Source of the DNA: CAYJWS01 sp964373925
Lineage (GTDB): Bacteria; Patescibacteriota; Patescibacteriia; Buchananbacterales; GWA2-38-13
Direction of reading: 5' to 3'
DNA length: 21,345 nucleotides
NCBI GenBank assembly: GCA_964373925.1
Contig: CAYJWS010000014.1
Span: forward strand, 1 to 21,345
The notes below the pieces were generated by a model, which worked only from the letters and a program-made list of their open reading frames with translations, made no database searches and had not been told where the DNA came from. Positions 7,967 to 15,923 of the stretch are shown here, piece after piece. Position numbers and translations under genes: made by a program. Numbering within the stretch: the stretch's first letter is position 1; every line of letters begins with the position of its first letter.

Positions 7967-9715
7967 ATGGAATTTATTAAGAAGTTACAATTATTATTGC
8001 ATAAAAACTTATTAGCGATTATCATCGCATTTTTTGTAGGGCTTGTTACGGTAATGCCGCAGCTTATGCTTATTAAAGACCTTGGAAAGGATTATAAGGG
8101 CATTATCGCGACAGGGACTGACGCCGAAGAATATTATGACGGAAGGATAGCGGAAGCGTATGATGGAAAATTTAAAATTTCCAATCATGATTTGTATGAA
8201 TATAAAAATAAACCGTATGTGCAGCCCGCGTTTCCGGAAATAACTTCCGCATTCGCAGGAAAAATATTAAGAATCAGCGCGGCGCAAGCTGTTTCTTTTG
8301 GCAGATTTTTTTACCCATTTCTTTTATACTTAACATTATACGGGATAGTGTTACATATGACCGAAAAAAAATCAGCAGCTTATGCGATTCCGGCAGTTAT
8401 TTTGCTTTCTTCTAATTTTCTTTTGCAACCTCGAGATATTCTTTATTTTTTGCAACTGCAATTTAATAAGATTTCAGCATTCGTTGAATATACGCGCCCG
8501 GTTAATCCGCAATTTAGCTCTCTTGCCTATTTTTTTTGGTTTTTTGTTTTTTATAAATGGTTTACATCAAAGAAAAAGATTTATTTTTTTCTCTCCACTA
8601 TTTTACTCGGGTCTCTTTTTTATATCTATCCGTATTCATGGATGCTCGCATATGTATTTTTGGCGCTCTTTCTCTTGGCTGTGTTTTTTAGAAAAACAGC
8701 AGAAAAAATAGAATGGCAAGGAATTTTTTTTATGGTTCTTTTATCCTTGCTTCTTTCTGTTCCGTATTGGATAAATTACTATAAGCTTATCCATGATTCG
8801 GAGTATGCGTTGCTTCAAAAATTTTATGGATTTTATACGACCCATAAGCCAGTCTGGAGCAATCTTTTATTTTTTGATTTAGTCGCAGTAATATTATATT
8901 TTAGAAAAAAAATAAAAGATATAGTTTTTTATACATTTTTTTTGACGTTTCTTTCGCTTTTTTTTCTGATTAATCAGCAGGTGATAACGGGGATACGATT
9001 TTACCCCGGACATTGGCATTGGTATTATACTGTTCCATTTACGATATTTCTGTTGTTCTATATTTTTTATGACGCTGCTGGAAAATATTTTTCAAAAAAT
9101 ATTATTATTTTCTTTACCGTTATCTTCATGGCTATAACTTTCTCTAATGGTATCATGCGCCAAAACGCAGGATTTCAGAAAATAAGAGAAAAGGCGTCCC
9201 ATCGCCAGCTTTACGCAGATGTGTTTAGGTGGTTGAATGAAAATACGCCGAGAGAAAGCGTTGTTATGGCCGATGGAGACTTGAATACCAACTTATCCAT
9301 CTATACAAAAAATAATAACTACTTTTCACGATGGGGGGAGTTTTATTTAACTCCCATGGAACGCTTTGAAAACAGGCTGTTTGCGAGACTGTATCTTGGC
9401 GGAGCTAGGGAAAATAATATTAACGAGTATGTTAATTCCCAGAATAAAGATGTGTATGAAATACTCTTCGGCAGATACAGACTGCGCAAGGGTTTGTGCA
9501 AGCCCGACTGTTTTTCAGAAGATGATTTTAATATATTAAAAAATAAATATCTTGACCTTATAAGAAGCTTTGATTTTGAGGAATATCTTAAAAAATATAA
9601 GCTTGATTATGCGCTGTGGGACATAGAAAATAATCCAAGATGGAATCTTGACTCATTTCCATTTATGAAGTTCGTAACTGAATTTAATGGAATAAGAATT
9701 TATAAAGTGATATAA
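7967..9715 (+). CDS. Multi-pass membrane protein, GT-C glycosyltransferase-like
   Basis: This 582-residue protein has about 9-11 hydrophobic segments between residues 14 and 392 and a soluble C-terminal domain of roughly 180 residues. After the first helix comes an extracytoplasmic loop with TDAEEYYDGR (51-60). Acidic residues at this place are typical of GT-C polyprenyl-phosphate-sugar transferases. A late loop holds PGHWHWYY (347-354), another candidate active-site element. The soluble part contains VFRWLNENTPRESVVMADGD (419-438), a segment style common in bacterial GT39/PMT-like proteins. It probably uses a lipid-linked sugar outside the membrane, perhaps made by the GT2 at 2167-2892. That link is inference. 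Its position between the DUF4956 and CotH genes suggests it belongs to that module. It is 3 nt from the CotH gene. Confidence 0.72.
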   Translation: MEFIKKLQLLLHKNLLAIIIAFFVGLVTVMPQLMLIKDLGKDYKGIIATGTDAEEYYDGRIAEAYDGKFKISNHDLYEYKNKPYVQPAFPEITSAFAGKILRISAAQAVSFGRFFYPFLLYLTLYGIVLHMTEKKSAAYAIPAVILLSSNFLLQPRDILYFLQLQFNKISAFVEYTRPVNPQFSSLAYFFWFFVFYKWFTSKKKIYFFLSTILLGSLFYIYPYSWMLAYVFLALFLLAVFFRKTAEKIEWQGIFFMVLLSLLLSVPYWINYYKLIHDSEYALLQKFYGFYTTHKPVWSNLLFFDLVAVILYFRKKIKDIVFYTFFLTFLSLFFLINQQVITGIRFYPGHWHWYYTVPFTIFLLFYIFYDAAGKYFSKNIIIFFTVIFMAITFSNGIMRQNAGFQKIREKASHRQLYADVFRWLNENTPRESVVMADGDLNTNLSIYTKNNNYFSRWGEFYLTPMERFENRLFARLYLGGARENNINEYVNSQNKDVYEILFGRYRLRKGLCKPDCFSEDDFNILKNKYLDLIRSFDFEEYLKKYKLDYALWDIENNPRWNLDSFPFMKFVTEFNGIRIYKVI

Positions 9716-9718
9716 CTA

Positions 9719-12502
9719 ATGAGAGTTTTTAGGCGATACAATGTAATACGTTTTATAAAAACAGCAATAATTTTTTTTGCGATTGTCGGGCTGTTCTATT
9801 TTTTGTACGCGAGAAATATTGGAAAAGTTGAATTCTATAGGAGATATCACGGCCAAATCCAATTTATCAATAAATTGAGCAATATATTGTATGTGCATAA
9901 AATGATTTTTCCTTCAAAACTTGAAAGATATGATCTTTTCATCTCACAAAAAAAGCTGGAATCTCTCAATAATAGCCTTCCAAAGACCTATGAAAACCAG
10001 ATACTTACGGACGAATATAAAAAAACCGTAGGAGCTGATTTCTTCTATAAAGGGAAAAATTATGATGTCAATGTGCGATACAGGGGCGATCTTGATAATC
10101 ACTGGAGAGACCCCCAAAAATCATGGCTTTTGGATTTTCCAAAAACCAAATATTTTAACCAAGCTGAAAAAATCAACCTCATTATTCCGGTTGACAGATA
10201 TTATCTCTTAGAAGAATTGAGCAATTATAGGGCACGAAAGTTTGGGCTTGCCGTGCCTGATTCAAAATTTGTCAATTTGTTCGTGAATGGGAATAGGGAG
10301 GGCGTGTACTGGCAGGTTGAATCGTTTGGCAAGGATATTCTTGAAAAACAAAATATTCCGGGAGACATTAATCTCTATGGAGATATTGACTTTTGGCGGT
10401 CAGCTCAAGGCAATTTTATATCAACATACACTATACACAGCTGGAAAAAATATTCTCAAGATGCCCTTTCAGGTGATATAGATAATTACTCCGATCTTGA
10501 TACTTTTTTTAAAGTCTTAAATAACCCTTCTGATGAATATTTTAATAAGAATATTTCAAGCATCATTGATATGGAAGATTTTTATCATTGGCAGATTCAG
10601 CAATATCTTGTGGGAAGCACGCATCAAACCGGAGATAATATGAGGATGTATTTTGACACCACTATGGGGAAATTTAAGTTTATGCCATGGGATGTCTCTC
10701 GAGAGAGCCCTGCTCCCGAGCTTTTAGAGAGAAAGTATAATCCGCTCATTACGAGAATTCTTCGAAATCCAAAATTTTTACATGAAAGAAACAAGATTTT
10801 ATGGGAATATGTAGGCGATGATAAAAATTTGCAGGATGACTTAAGGCGTTATGATGAACTTGACGCCATGACAAAAAATGATTTTTATAAAGACACAAAA
10901 AAAGTAGAAAGCAATTACACGTATAGAAAAAAAATCAGTGAAATCAGGAAGCAGATTCAAGATTATTTTTTCCAACTGCAAAAAAATGTTGAAAACGCGA
11001 ATGCTTTTGTCGTTGTTAATATTAATGAAAAACGGCCCGAAGCAAACGTAGAGATAGGAACTACGGGTTTTAGCTCGCTTGAATTGTCTGGAATCCAGAT
11101 CAAAGGAAAAGAATGCAATGGAGCTTTTTCTTTGTATGAAGACACAAACGCGAATGGGGAGCTAGACTCTCTTGATAAGAAGACCTCCGATTTCGCATGC
11201 GAAAACGGAATATACGCTCAAAGCAAAAAAATATTTTTATACTCCGAAAAAGATGATTTAGATTTACAATATTTTAAGCCAGCATATGTAGTCAAAAATA
11301 TTTTTTTAGTAGCTGACAAAAATGGCCTTAAAAACTTATTTAGCGAAAAAACATTAAAATTTGAGTTCAAAAATGCGGTTACGGGAAAGGATGTAATGGA
11401 TATTACCACAAAATATATTTTAGAAAATCTTAATATGAGCCTTGGTTCAAGCACGCGCTCTCTTGGTGATTTTGCCAAAGAAAACCCAGAGTTTAGGATT
11501 GTAGGCGATACTATCTACGTACCCGCGGGAACATATATTATAAAGCGAAATATTATAATACCAAAGGATACAACCCTAATAATAGACCCCGGAGCAAAGT
11601 TTTTAATGGGCGAAAATATTTCTATTCTTTCGTATAGCTCTGTTGTTGCGCGAGGTCAAGCATCTTTATTGATTGAATTTAAGGGCGTAACGCAAAAGCC
11701 TTGGGGGACGTTCGCTATTGTAGATGCTGGCGGGAAAAGCATGATAGATTATGCGCATTTTTCCGGCGGAGGTGAAGCGATACTTAACGGGATACACACG
11801 ACCGGGATGTTTTCCGTTTTTAGATCAGAAATAGAAATTAATAATTCGGAATTTACAAACGCCAATGGAGACGATGGCCTTAACATTAAATACACAAAGG
11901 GACTTGTCCATAACTCCAAATTTGCAAACAACAGCTTTGATGCGCTTGATTTGGATGTCAATAATTCCGTGATAGAAAATAATCTTTTTGAAAATAATGG
12001 CAACGATGGCATAGATATTTCTTCCTCGCAGCCAGTTATACGAGGAAATATTATTATTAATTCCGGAGATAAATGCATAAGCGTAGGAGAAAATTCCAAG
12101 GCAATAATATTCAATAATCTTCTCAATGGATGCAATATCGGCATAGCATCAAAGGATATGTCTGATCCGGTGATAGTCAATACCACTTTTATTAACAACA
12201 AGACTGCCTTTGAGGGATACCAAAAGAAGCAGATTTTTGGAGGATCGAGCGCAATGATTATAAATTCTATTTTATGGAATAATAAAAAATTTTTAAGCGT
12301 AGAGCCTCAGTCACATGTGAATATTTCGCATTCGGTTGTTCAAGAATCATATCCCGGCCAAGGCAATATATCCGTGGATCCAAGGCTTGATATCAATATG
12401 ATAGCGCGCAATGAAGAGATACATGCAATCATAGGCAAAGACATATATGCGCAATACAAAGAATTATTCCAAGAAAAAAATACGATAGGTTATTCAAAAT
12501 AA
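9719..12502 (+). CDS. Membrane-anchored CotH kinase-like protein with C-terminal beta-helix
   Basis: This is a large 927-residue protein. Basic residues then a helix at about 12-31 (KTAIIFFAIVGLFYFLYA) predict an N-in, C-out single-pass anchor. Residues about 70-420 match CotH: VRYRGDLDNHWRDPQKSW (119-136), FVNLFVNGNREGVYWQVE (184-201), DNMRMYFDTTMGKFKFMPWD (306-325), where Asp325 sits at the metal-binding DFG-like place, and RKYNPLITRIL (338-348). CotH of Bacillus is an atypical protein kinase acting on spore coat proteins. After a linker, DTNANGELD (475-483) looks like an EF-hand or dockerin-type calcium loop. Residues about 598-875 form a right-handed beta-helix, with repeats such as NGDDGLNIK, FDALDLDVNNSVIENN and GNDGIDISSSQPVIRGN. 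The surface substrate is unknown. It is 3 nt after the GT-C-like gene and 3 nt before the next glycosyltransferase. Confidence 0.85.
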   Translation: MRVFRRYNVIRFIKTAIIFFAIVGLFYFLYARNIGKVEFYRRYHGQIQFINKLSNILYVHKMIFPSKLERYDLFISQKKLESLNNSLPKTYENQILTDEYKKTVGADFFYKGKNYDVNVRYRGDLDNHWRDPQKSWLLDFPKTKYFNQAEKINLIIPVDRYYLLEELSNYRARKFGLAVPDSKFVNLFVNGNREGVYWQVESFGKDILEKQNIPGDINLYGDIDFWRSAQGNFISTYTIHSWKKYSQDALSGDIDNYSDLDTFFKVLNNPSDEYFNKNISSIIDMEDFYHWQIQQYLVGSTHQTGDNMRMYFDTTMGKFKFMPWDVSRESPAPELLERKYNPLITRILRNPKFLHERNKILWEYVGDDKNLQDDLRRYDELDAMTKNDFYKDTKKVESNYTYRKKISEIRKQIQDYFFQLQKNVENANAFVVVNINEKRPEANVEIGTTGFSSLELSGIQIKGKECNGAFSLYEDTNANGELDSLDKKTSDFACENGIYAQSKKIFLYSEKDDLDLQYFKPAYVVKNIFLVADKNGLKNLFSEKTLKFEFKNAVTGKDVMDITTKYILENLNMSLGSSTRSLGDFAKENPEFRIVGDTIYVPAGTYIIKRNIIIPKDTTLIIDPGAKFLMGENISILSYSSVVARGQASLLIEFKGVTQKPWGTFAIVDAGGKSMIDYAHFSGGGEAILNGIHTTGMFSVFRSEIEINNSEFTNANGDDGLNIKYTKGLVHNSKFANNSFDALDLDVNNSVIENNLFENNGNDGIDISSSQPVIRGNIIINSGDKCISVGENSKAIIFNNLLNGCNIGIASKDMSDPVIVNTTFINNKTAFEGYQKKQIFGGSSAMIINSILWNNKKFLSVEPQSHVNISHSVVQESYPGQGNISVDPRLDINMIARNEEIHAIIGKDIYAQYKELFQEKNTIGYSK

Positions 12503-12505
12503 TAT

Positions 12506-13558
12506 ATGAGGATACTTTATATAGGATTTGGAAAAAAAAATTCGTCCATTGATGGGGTGTATATTCGCGGATTAAGAAAAAATGGCGCGGAGTTGCTTGA
12601 TTTTTTTCTTCATGAAGGAGGAATACAACGATATACAGGCATCATACGATGTTATTGGCAGAACCGCGATTGCGATTTCGTAATCATAGGCTACGCCAGC
12701 CCGCAAGCAGCCATACTTCTTAGACTTATTTCTAGAAAAAAAATAATATACAACGCTCTTTGCTCGGAGTTTGAAAGAAAAGTTGTATCAAGAAATCTTG
12801 CATCCAGATATTCCCTTAAAGGGTTTTATTATTGGTTTCTTGATTTTTTGGCATGCAATATGTCTAATCTTACTATGTTGGAAACACAGCATCAGATAGA
12901 TTATTTTGTAAAGCTTTTTCACATTCAACGAAAAAAGTTTTATTTAGCATGGACTGGAGTGGACGAAGAAAGATTTTTTTATCAGGCTAATATCCAAAAG
13001 TATGAAATTTTTACTGTTGTTTTTCGTGGAAGGCTTCTTCCTGAAGCCGGAGGGGAGTATGTTGTTGAGGCGGCTAAGATCTTGGAGAATGAGCCGATAA
13101 AAATTATAATGCTTGCCAATGGAATGCTCCTGCCAAAGATTCAAGACAAGATTCGGGAGCTCAAGCCAAAAAATCTTGAACTTATTACGGAATTTTTACC
13201 CGATGAAAAATTGCGGGAGATTATGCATAAATGCCATGTAAGTTTGGGCCAGCTTTCTTCGCATGATCGGCTTGAGCGAACCATTCCCCATAAGGCGTAT
13301 GAAAGTATCGCATTGCGCTTGCCATACCTCACTGCAAGAAACCCGGCAGTTTTAGAGCTTTTTAAAGAAGGTGAGACGTGCATTGCCTGCGATGGCGCGA
13401 ACGCGCACAATCTCGCGGAAAAGATTCTTTGGGCAAAGAATCATAGAGACGACATTACGAGAATAGCTAATAATGGTTATAATTATTATAAGGAAAAACT
13501 TACTTCCGAAATCCTCGCTAAAAGCTTGCTTGAAAGAATACGAGATTTTCAATCCTAA
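12506..13558 (+). CDS. GT-B (GT4-like) glycosyltransferase
   Basis: This 350-residue protein starts MRILYIGFGKKNSSIDGVYI, a normal first strand for the GT-B N-domain. The C-terminal donor-binding domain has VVFRGRLLPEAGGEYVVEAA (about 170-190), then HKAYESIALRLPYLTARNP and a conserved Glu (AVLELF). It is a diverged paralogue of the truncated enzyme at the window start. Shared positions include RLISRKKIIYN, ETQHQIDYFVKLFHIQRKKFY and the E-G-E-T/D motif after the last Glu. It follows the CotH gene by 3 nt and is the last gene of the plus-strand train. The terminator at 13835-13863 is about 280 nt beyond its stop. Its donor and acceptor are unknown. Confidence 0.88.
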   Translation: MRILYIGFGKKNSSIDGVYIRGLRKNGAELLDFFLHEGGIQRYTGIIRCYWQNRDCDFVIIGYASPQAAILLRLISRKKIIYNALCSEFERKVVSRNLASRYSLKGFYYWFLDFLACNMSNLTMLETQHQIDYFVKLFHIQRKKFYLAWTGVDEERFFYQANIQKYEIFTVVFRGRLLPEAGGEYVVEAAKILENEPIKIIMLANGMLLPKIQDKIRELKPKNLELITEFLPDEKLREIMHKCHVSLGQLSSHDRLERTIPHKAYESIALRLPYLTARNPAVLELFKEGETCIACDGANAHNLAEKILWAKNHRDDITRIANNGYNYYKEKLTSEILAKSLLERIRDFQS

Positions 13559-13595
13559 TTACATGAGCTAATAGAGCATTAACGATCCCTGCGTC

Positions 13596-13626
13596 ATTGC
13601 GATCCGCCGGCTGGCGGAGTGGCAAT
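13596..13626. repeat. Short interspersed repeat with inserted 16-bp near-palindrome
   Basis: ATTGC (13596-13600) and GCAAT (13622-13626) are outer inverted arms. Inside is TCCGCCGGCTGGCGGA (13603-13618), with 6-bp arms and a GGCT loop. The outer frame resembles the common environmental repeat of the form TCATTGCGA...GTGGCAATC, which I recall from many uncultivated genomes. A near-identical palindrome occurs at 13759-13774. Confidence 0.7.
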
Positions 13627-13661
13627 CTTTGTTGAGACTGTAGAAAAATGATTTTTTATTG

Positions 13662-13784
13662 CCTGAGCCCGTCGCCTTTCGATCAACTCAAGGCGACCCT
13701 GAATATATTGAATGGGTCGAAGGCCTTAAGAATATTAGCGAAAAAATCCTTCGACTTCTCCGCCAGCTGGCGGATTCGCTCAGG
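13662..13784. repeat. Mosaic of inverted repeats with nested perfect palindrome
   Basis: GTCGCCTT (13671-13678) pairs with AAGGCGAC (13690-13697). GTCGAAGG (13716-13723) pairs with CCTTCGAC (13748-13755), and CCTGAG (13662-13667) with CTCAGG (13779-13784). Within the CCTTCGACTTCGCTCAGG-type arm sits the perfect 16-bp palindrome TCCGCCAGCTGGCGGA (13759-13774), flanked on both sides by TTC (13756-13758 and 13775-13777). The pattern looks like a small insertion with a 3-bp duplication. No coding capacity is seen. Confidence 0.7.
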
Positions 13785-13834
13785 AAATATTTTGTTTCGC
13801 TATTTTTTTATAAGATGTAAAGAAAAAAAATATC

Positions 13835-13863
13835 CCCCAGCATTAAAAATGCTGGGGTTTTTT
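13835..13863. terminator. Bidirectional intrinsic terminator
   Basis: The 10-bp perfect stem CCCCAGCATT (13835-13844) and AATGCTGGGG (13848-13857) encloses an AAA loop and is followed by six T (13858-13863). On the other side an A-rich run (13821-13830) supplies the U-tract for the minus strand. It lies 22 nt beyond the stop of the minus-strand methyltransferase and serves the plus-strand operon from the other side. Confidence 0.88.
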
Positions 13864-13885
13864 ATTATCCAAAATTTGGGAGTAG

Positions 13886-14668
13886 TTAAGTTTTTTTATC
13901 TATTGAAGCTTGGGAAAATAATTTTTGTTTTTTTTTAGCAATACAAATAATATGAGGCGAGACCAAAAAATTTGGTTTTTGAAGCCCAAATATTTTATTT
14001 ATCACTCTGCCAGTAAAGATTATGGCATTATAAGCAATTTTTTGCCACCATAATAATGATTTATTTTCAATCCAAAAACCAAAGGTGCGATAATAGGAAA
14101 GATAAATGATTTCAAGGGAAAGGTCGTTACAGGCATTTTTAAGAACTATCAGATTCATTATCTTTGTGTTATGTTTCTTTAGATTTTCTCTATCTACGAG
14201 ATAATGAAAAAAATATTGCAAATGGGAAAAATGAGGCATGCTAATAATAAGAGTGCCATCAGTTGAAAGATGTTTTACATGTTCTTGCAAGACCTCTGTA
14301 AGATTATCAAAATGTTCTACAAATCCAAAAGAGCAAACAATATCAAATGTTTTAGGAGCTTTCCATGAAAAGAAATCTTCATGGAAGAGTGTGGGTCGAG
14401 AAAGTTTATTATAGTTAAACATGGCGTATGTTTCAGAAATTTTATCAGAGAAATCTACGCCATAGGCCTGATAATGGAAATATTTTGCGAAATAGCACAA
14501 AAATGCACCTCCAGCGCATCCTATTTCTAAAATACTTTTTGAAGCATCGGGTGTGAGAAACTTGTTAAAAATGTCGCTGAATAATATTTTTTCAATCTTA
14601 GTCGGTTGAAAATTTATGTAGTATTCGTCCCAGAATTTTTTATTTGTTAGAGATTCTTCGCCACTCAT
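13886..14668 (-). CDS. Class I SAM-dependent methyltransferase
   Basis: This 260-residue protein has motif I ILEIGCAGGAFL (46-57), the ribose-binding Asp in YGVDFSD (about 69-75), HEDFFSW, and FDIVCSFGFVEHFDN, which is the UbiG/Methyltransf_23-like post-motif region. STDGTLIISMPHF forms the next strand. The tail has aromatic and hydrophobic stretches (LLWWQKIAYNAIIF) that may contact the membrane. It begins 1 nt after the upstream glycosyltransferase stop and is the last gene of the minus-strand operon, just before the shared terminator. The substrate is probably a sugar or glycan, by context only. Methylation of a terminal sugar could cap a chain, which is speculative. Confidence 0.88.
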   Translation of the reverse strand: MSGEESLTNKKFWDEYYINFQPTKIEKILFSDIFNKFLTPDASKSILEIGCAGGAFLCYFAKYFHYQAYGVDFSDKISETYAMFNYNKLSRPTLFHEDFFSWKAPKTFDIVCSFGFVEHFDNLTEVLQEHVKHLSTDGTLIISMPHFSHLQYFFHYLVDRENLKKHNTKIMNLIVLKNACNDLSLEIIYLSYYRTFGFWIENKSLLWWQKIAYNAIIFTGRVINKIFGLQKPNFLVSPHIICIAKKKQKLFSQASIDKKT

Positions 14669-14669
14669 A

Positions 14670-15923
14670 TCATTTTTTTAGTAACGAATAATATAGTTGA
14701 AGATATTTTTGAGTCATTAAATCTAAATTAAATTTTTCTAAAATATTTTTTCTGCAATTGCGTGATGCTTGTTCATAGTCGGCTAATGAAAGAGTAGTTA
14801 AATATTTAAATCCATCAAGCAGATCAATTTCATTTTTATATTGAGCAACATATCCATGTAACTTATTTTCCACTATTTCAGGTATTCCGCCGGTATTAAA
14901 AGTAAGCACCGGCAAACCGCAGGCCATTGCCTCGAGAACCGTGAGTGGACAGTTATCGGCAATGGAAGGATACAGTAAAATATCTGACGCGCTGTAATAT
15001 CCAGATAATTCACTGGGGTTATTTATGTAATCAATATACCCTATATTGGCCCTATGGTCATTTGTATCGCGCGATCCAACACACAGAAAAAATAAATCTT
15101 TTGATCCTTTTGTTTTTTCCAAGATATATTCAATATATTTCCATCCTTTCCATATATTTTTTTTTCCGCCTTTGCTAGAAAATATGATAATCTTTTTATT
15201 CAAGGGTAGCCCAAATTTTTTTCGCATTATTGTCTTATTTTTTGGTGAGAATATGTTAGTGTCCACTCCATTATAGATGAGGGTTATGGGTTGATTTTTT
15301 AAAATGCTTTTTTTTATATTATCAAAAAGCCACTGCGACGGAACAACTATATTAAGCCTTGAATTGTCATACATTTTTTTTTTCTTTTCCCAAAGACGTT
15401 GGCTGTTATTTTTTCTGTGCCGCGGAATAGAATCTGGCAATATGCAGTCGCATCCTCCATGTCGCCAATGTTCACAGGAAAAAGCGTGTGTATTGTGTCC
15501 AGTGATCGCCCACATGTCGTGGAGCGTCCAGACAAAGGGTTTTTGATGTGATAAGTTGGGAAGTTCATTAAGATTAAAAAAATTTGTATGAAGATTGTGT
15601 GCGTGAATGATATCAGCGTTTTTATATGGCAACATGCTGCACACTCTTTTTGCCAGTGGAATGTATATATCATTTGAGAGCAAGTAGGCAAGGTGGAACG
15701 ACACCCTCTGATAAAAATTTTTTTTGATGATTGAAGATACGAAACGGTTAAAGGGAGTATTAAAAATTTCAAAGACACTTGAGTCACTTGATTTTTTATA
15801 TCCCACAATCATAGAGACGATATGCCCTTGTTTTTCAAGTTCGTTTTTGAGATTCCACGAAACTTTCGCGGCTCCTCCTTTATTATCCATGGTGCCTAAT
15901 TGCAGAATATTAAGTTTTTTCAT
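14670..15923 (-). CDS. GT4 family glycosyltransferase
   Basis: I place the start at the ATG at 15923, giving 417 residues that begin MKKLNILQLGTMDNKGGAAK. The longer frame from 15974 adds 17 residues that lie in the upstream gene and do not look like the family. The N-domain has ADIIHAHNLHTNFF and VWTLHDMWAITGHNTHAF, then a Cys cluster in SCEHWRHGGCDCILPD, a feature of one GT4 subgroup. The C-domain has IFSSKGGKKNIWKGWKYI and ADNCPLTVLEAMACGLPVL with a following TGGIPEIV, the classic EX7E-type donor site. It overlaps the upstream DUF115-like gene by 14 nt and ends 1 nt before the methyltransferase, indicating tight coupling. The sugar specificity is unknown. Confidence 0.9.
   Translation of the reverse strand: MKKLNILQLGTMDNKGGAAKVSWNLKNELEKQGHIVSMIVGYKKSSDSSVFEIFNTPFNRFVSSIIKKNFYQRVSFHLAYLLSNDIYIPLAKRVCSMLPYKNADIIHAHNLHTNFFNLNELPNLSHQKPFVWTLHDMWAITGHNTHAFSCEHWRHGGCDCILPDSIPRHRKNNSQRLWEKKKKMYDNSRLNIVVPSQWLFDNIKKSILKNQPITLIYNGVDTNIFSPKNKTIMRKKFGLPLNKKIIIFSSKGGKKNIWKGWKYIEYILEKTKGSKDLFFLCVGSRDTNDHRANIGYIDYINNPSELSGYYSASDILLYPSIADNCPLTVLEAMACGLPVLTFNTGGIPEIVENKLHGYVAQYKNEIDLLDGFKYLTTLSLADYEQASRNCRKNILEKFNLDLMTQKYLQLYYSLLKK

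Larger units (their letters stand above)
13559..13885. other. Convergent intergenic region between the two operons
   Basis: This 327-nt stretch separates two converging gene trains. It contains a palindrome within an ATTGC/GCAAT arm pair (13596-13626), a mosaic of short inverted repeats (13662-13784) and a strong bidirectional terminator (13835-13863). I see no credible gene. The small frame at 13648-13938 runs through the repeats and the terminator and reads as repeat-derived. No promoter is expected here because both neighbours end in it. Confidence 0.75.

Noticed and set aside
11749..12201. 150-codon minus-strand frame opposite the beta-helix
   Set aside because: It is antisense to the repeat-coding part of the CotH gene, where repetitive composition keeps stops rare.
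13648..13938. 96-codon plus-strand open frame in the convergent gap
   Set aside because: It runs through the inverted repeats and across the terminator stem into the minus-strand gene, has no recognisable domain, and its sequence is explained by the repeats.
15347..15808. 153-codon minus-strand frame inside the GT4 gene
   Set aside because: It overlaps a well-supported glycosyltransferase in another frame and has no motif of its own.
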